NCBI RefSeq assembly: GCF_026153515.1
Contig: NZ_CP110644.1
Span: 1,889,501-1,953,500 of the forward strand
Origin: Pseudomonas sp. KU26590
GTDB lineage: Bacteria; Pseudomonadota; Gammaproteobacteria; Pseudomonadales; Pseudomonadaceae
Direction: 5' to 3'
DNA: 64,000 nt
Each line of letters opens with the position of its first letter. Position 1 is the first letter of the stretch. The position numbers and the translations under genes were made by a program. Below, piece by piece: positions 63,752 to 64,000 of the stretch. Below the pieces are notes generated by a model. The model did no database searches and was not told where the DNA came from. It saw only the letters and a list, made by a program, of their open reading frames with translations.

Positions 63752-64000
63752 ATGGTTGAGCCACGCAAAAGACTGCCCGGCCGGCATTCGCTGTTCTGGA
63801 AACTGGCCGTCCTGCTGGTCGGTTTCTGCCTGTTGATGATCTGGCTCAGTTGGTATTGGGGTCGCTACATCGAGACCCGTAACGCCTATCTGAACGCCGA
63901 GGCCCATCAGGTAATGAACGACTATGCGGCGCAGGCCGAACGAGCGTGGAGCAGGGGCGGCCAGGGCGGCATCGACGAATGGCTGAAGCAGGTCCGTCAG
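63752..64000 (+). CDS. pirS: Sensor histidine kinase (PirS-like), 5' part, runs off the window
   Basis: 83 codons visible from ATG 63752, 8 bp after the pirR stop. The N-terminus has a basic start (MVEPRKRLPGRHSLFWK) and a membrane helix (about residues 18-36, LAVLLVGFCLLMIWLSWYW). A periplasmic helix region begins at YIETRNAYLNAEAHQ. No kinase domain is reached. Naming is by pairing with pirR and position. Confidence 0.7.
   Translation, partial: MVEPRKRLPGRHSLFWKLAVLLVGFCLLMIWLSWYWGRYIETRNAYLNAEAHQVMNDYAAQAERAWSRGGQGGIDEWLKQVRQ

Overview
This window is chromosome from a Pseudomonas of the fluorescens type. The evidence is high GC, phoP-phoQ next to dctA, a complete hydroxyproline (lhp) block, ldhA-gacS followed by a pirRS-like two-component pair, katB-ankB, and many REP palindromes of three Pseudomonas families (arms GTAGGAGCGCGCTTGCCCGCG, GTAGGAGCCGGCTTGCTGGC and GTAGGACCGGCTTCAGCCGG).

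Layout. 1-1020: tandem REP-bearing array. 1.1-6.2 kb: a small exported protein, phoPQ, dctA behind a near-perfect sigma-54 promoter, then a second REP array. 6.2-8.7 kb: sprT, a Yip1-like membrane protein and ttcA. 8.8-22.3 kb: hydroxyproline utilisation: lhpC, a Ser/Cys proline-racemase homologue, an amino-acid ABC transporter, the aconitase-X dehydratase lhpI, a binding protein, an AraC regulator, the lhpA-lhpB-lhpF-lhpE operon and a GntR/FCD regulator. A shared GTATAC palindrome lies before lhpC, before the binding-protein gene and before the GntR gene. The last enzyme of the pathway (2-oxoglutarate semialdehyde dehydrogenase) is not in the window. 22.4-24.9 kb: a 3-methyladenine glycosylase, wrbA, arsC and a thioredoxin-like lipoprotein.

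24.9-44.5 kb is accessory and reads as patchwork: a GNAT gene killed by an amber codon; an IS3-family element with an A6G frameshift site; a lower-GC cluster of LysR, lysine/ornithine N-hydroxylase, EamA exporter, diaminopimelate-decarboxylase-like enzyme, Rieske oxygenase, reductase and a second LysR; an M24-like protein, a gamma-glutamylcyclotransferase-like protein and a molbindin; orphan small proteins; a compact tyrosine recombinase; and an McrBC type IV restriction pair whose McrB carries an extra domain inside its AAA+ core.

43.8-56.1 kb: a GST, a YetF/DUF421 pair, a BdlA-like soluble chemoreceptor, a lone receiver, an ABC exporter, an acyltransferase, katB-ankB and a hybrid kinase. 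A 113-bp imperfect direct repeat (51500 and 56013) brackets katB-ankB-kinase and holds broken ends of both neighbouring genes, which marks the edges of an inserted or swapped segment. 56.1-64 kb: a META lipoprotein, a zinc-ribbon protein, ldhA, gacS, an inactivated IS110/IS1111 element with a long 3' non-coding end beside a REP, pirR and the start of pirS.

The best candidate for an undescribed system is the N-hydroxylase/exporter/LysA-like/Rieske cluster at 27.6-35.3 kb. No known siderophore assembly gene accompanies it. Second is the McrB variant with the inserted EVE/PUA-like domain.
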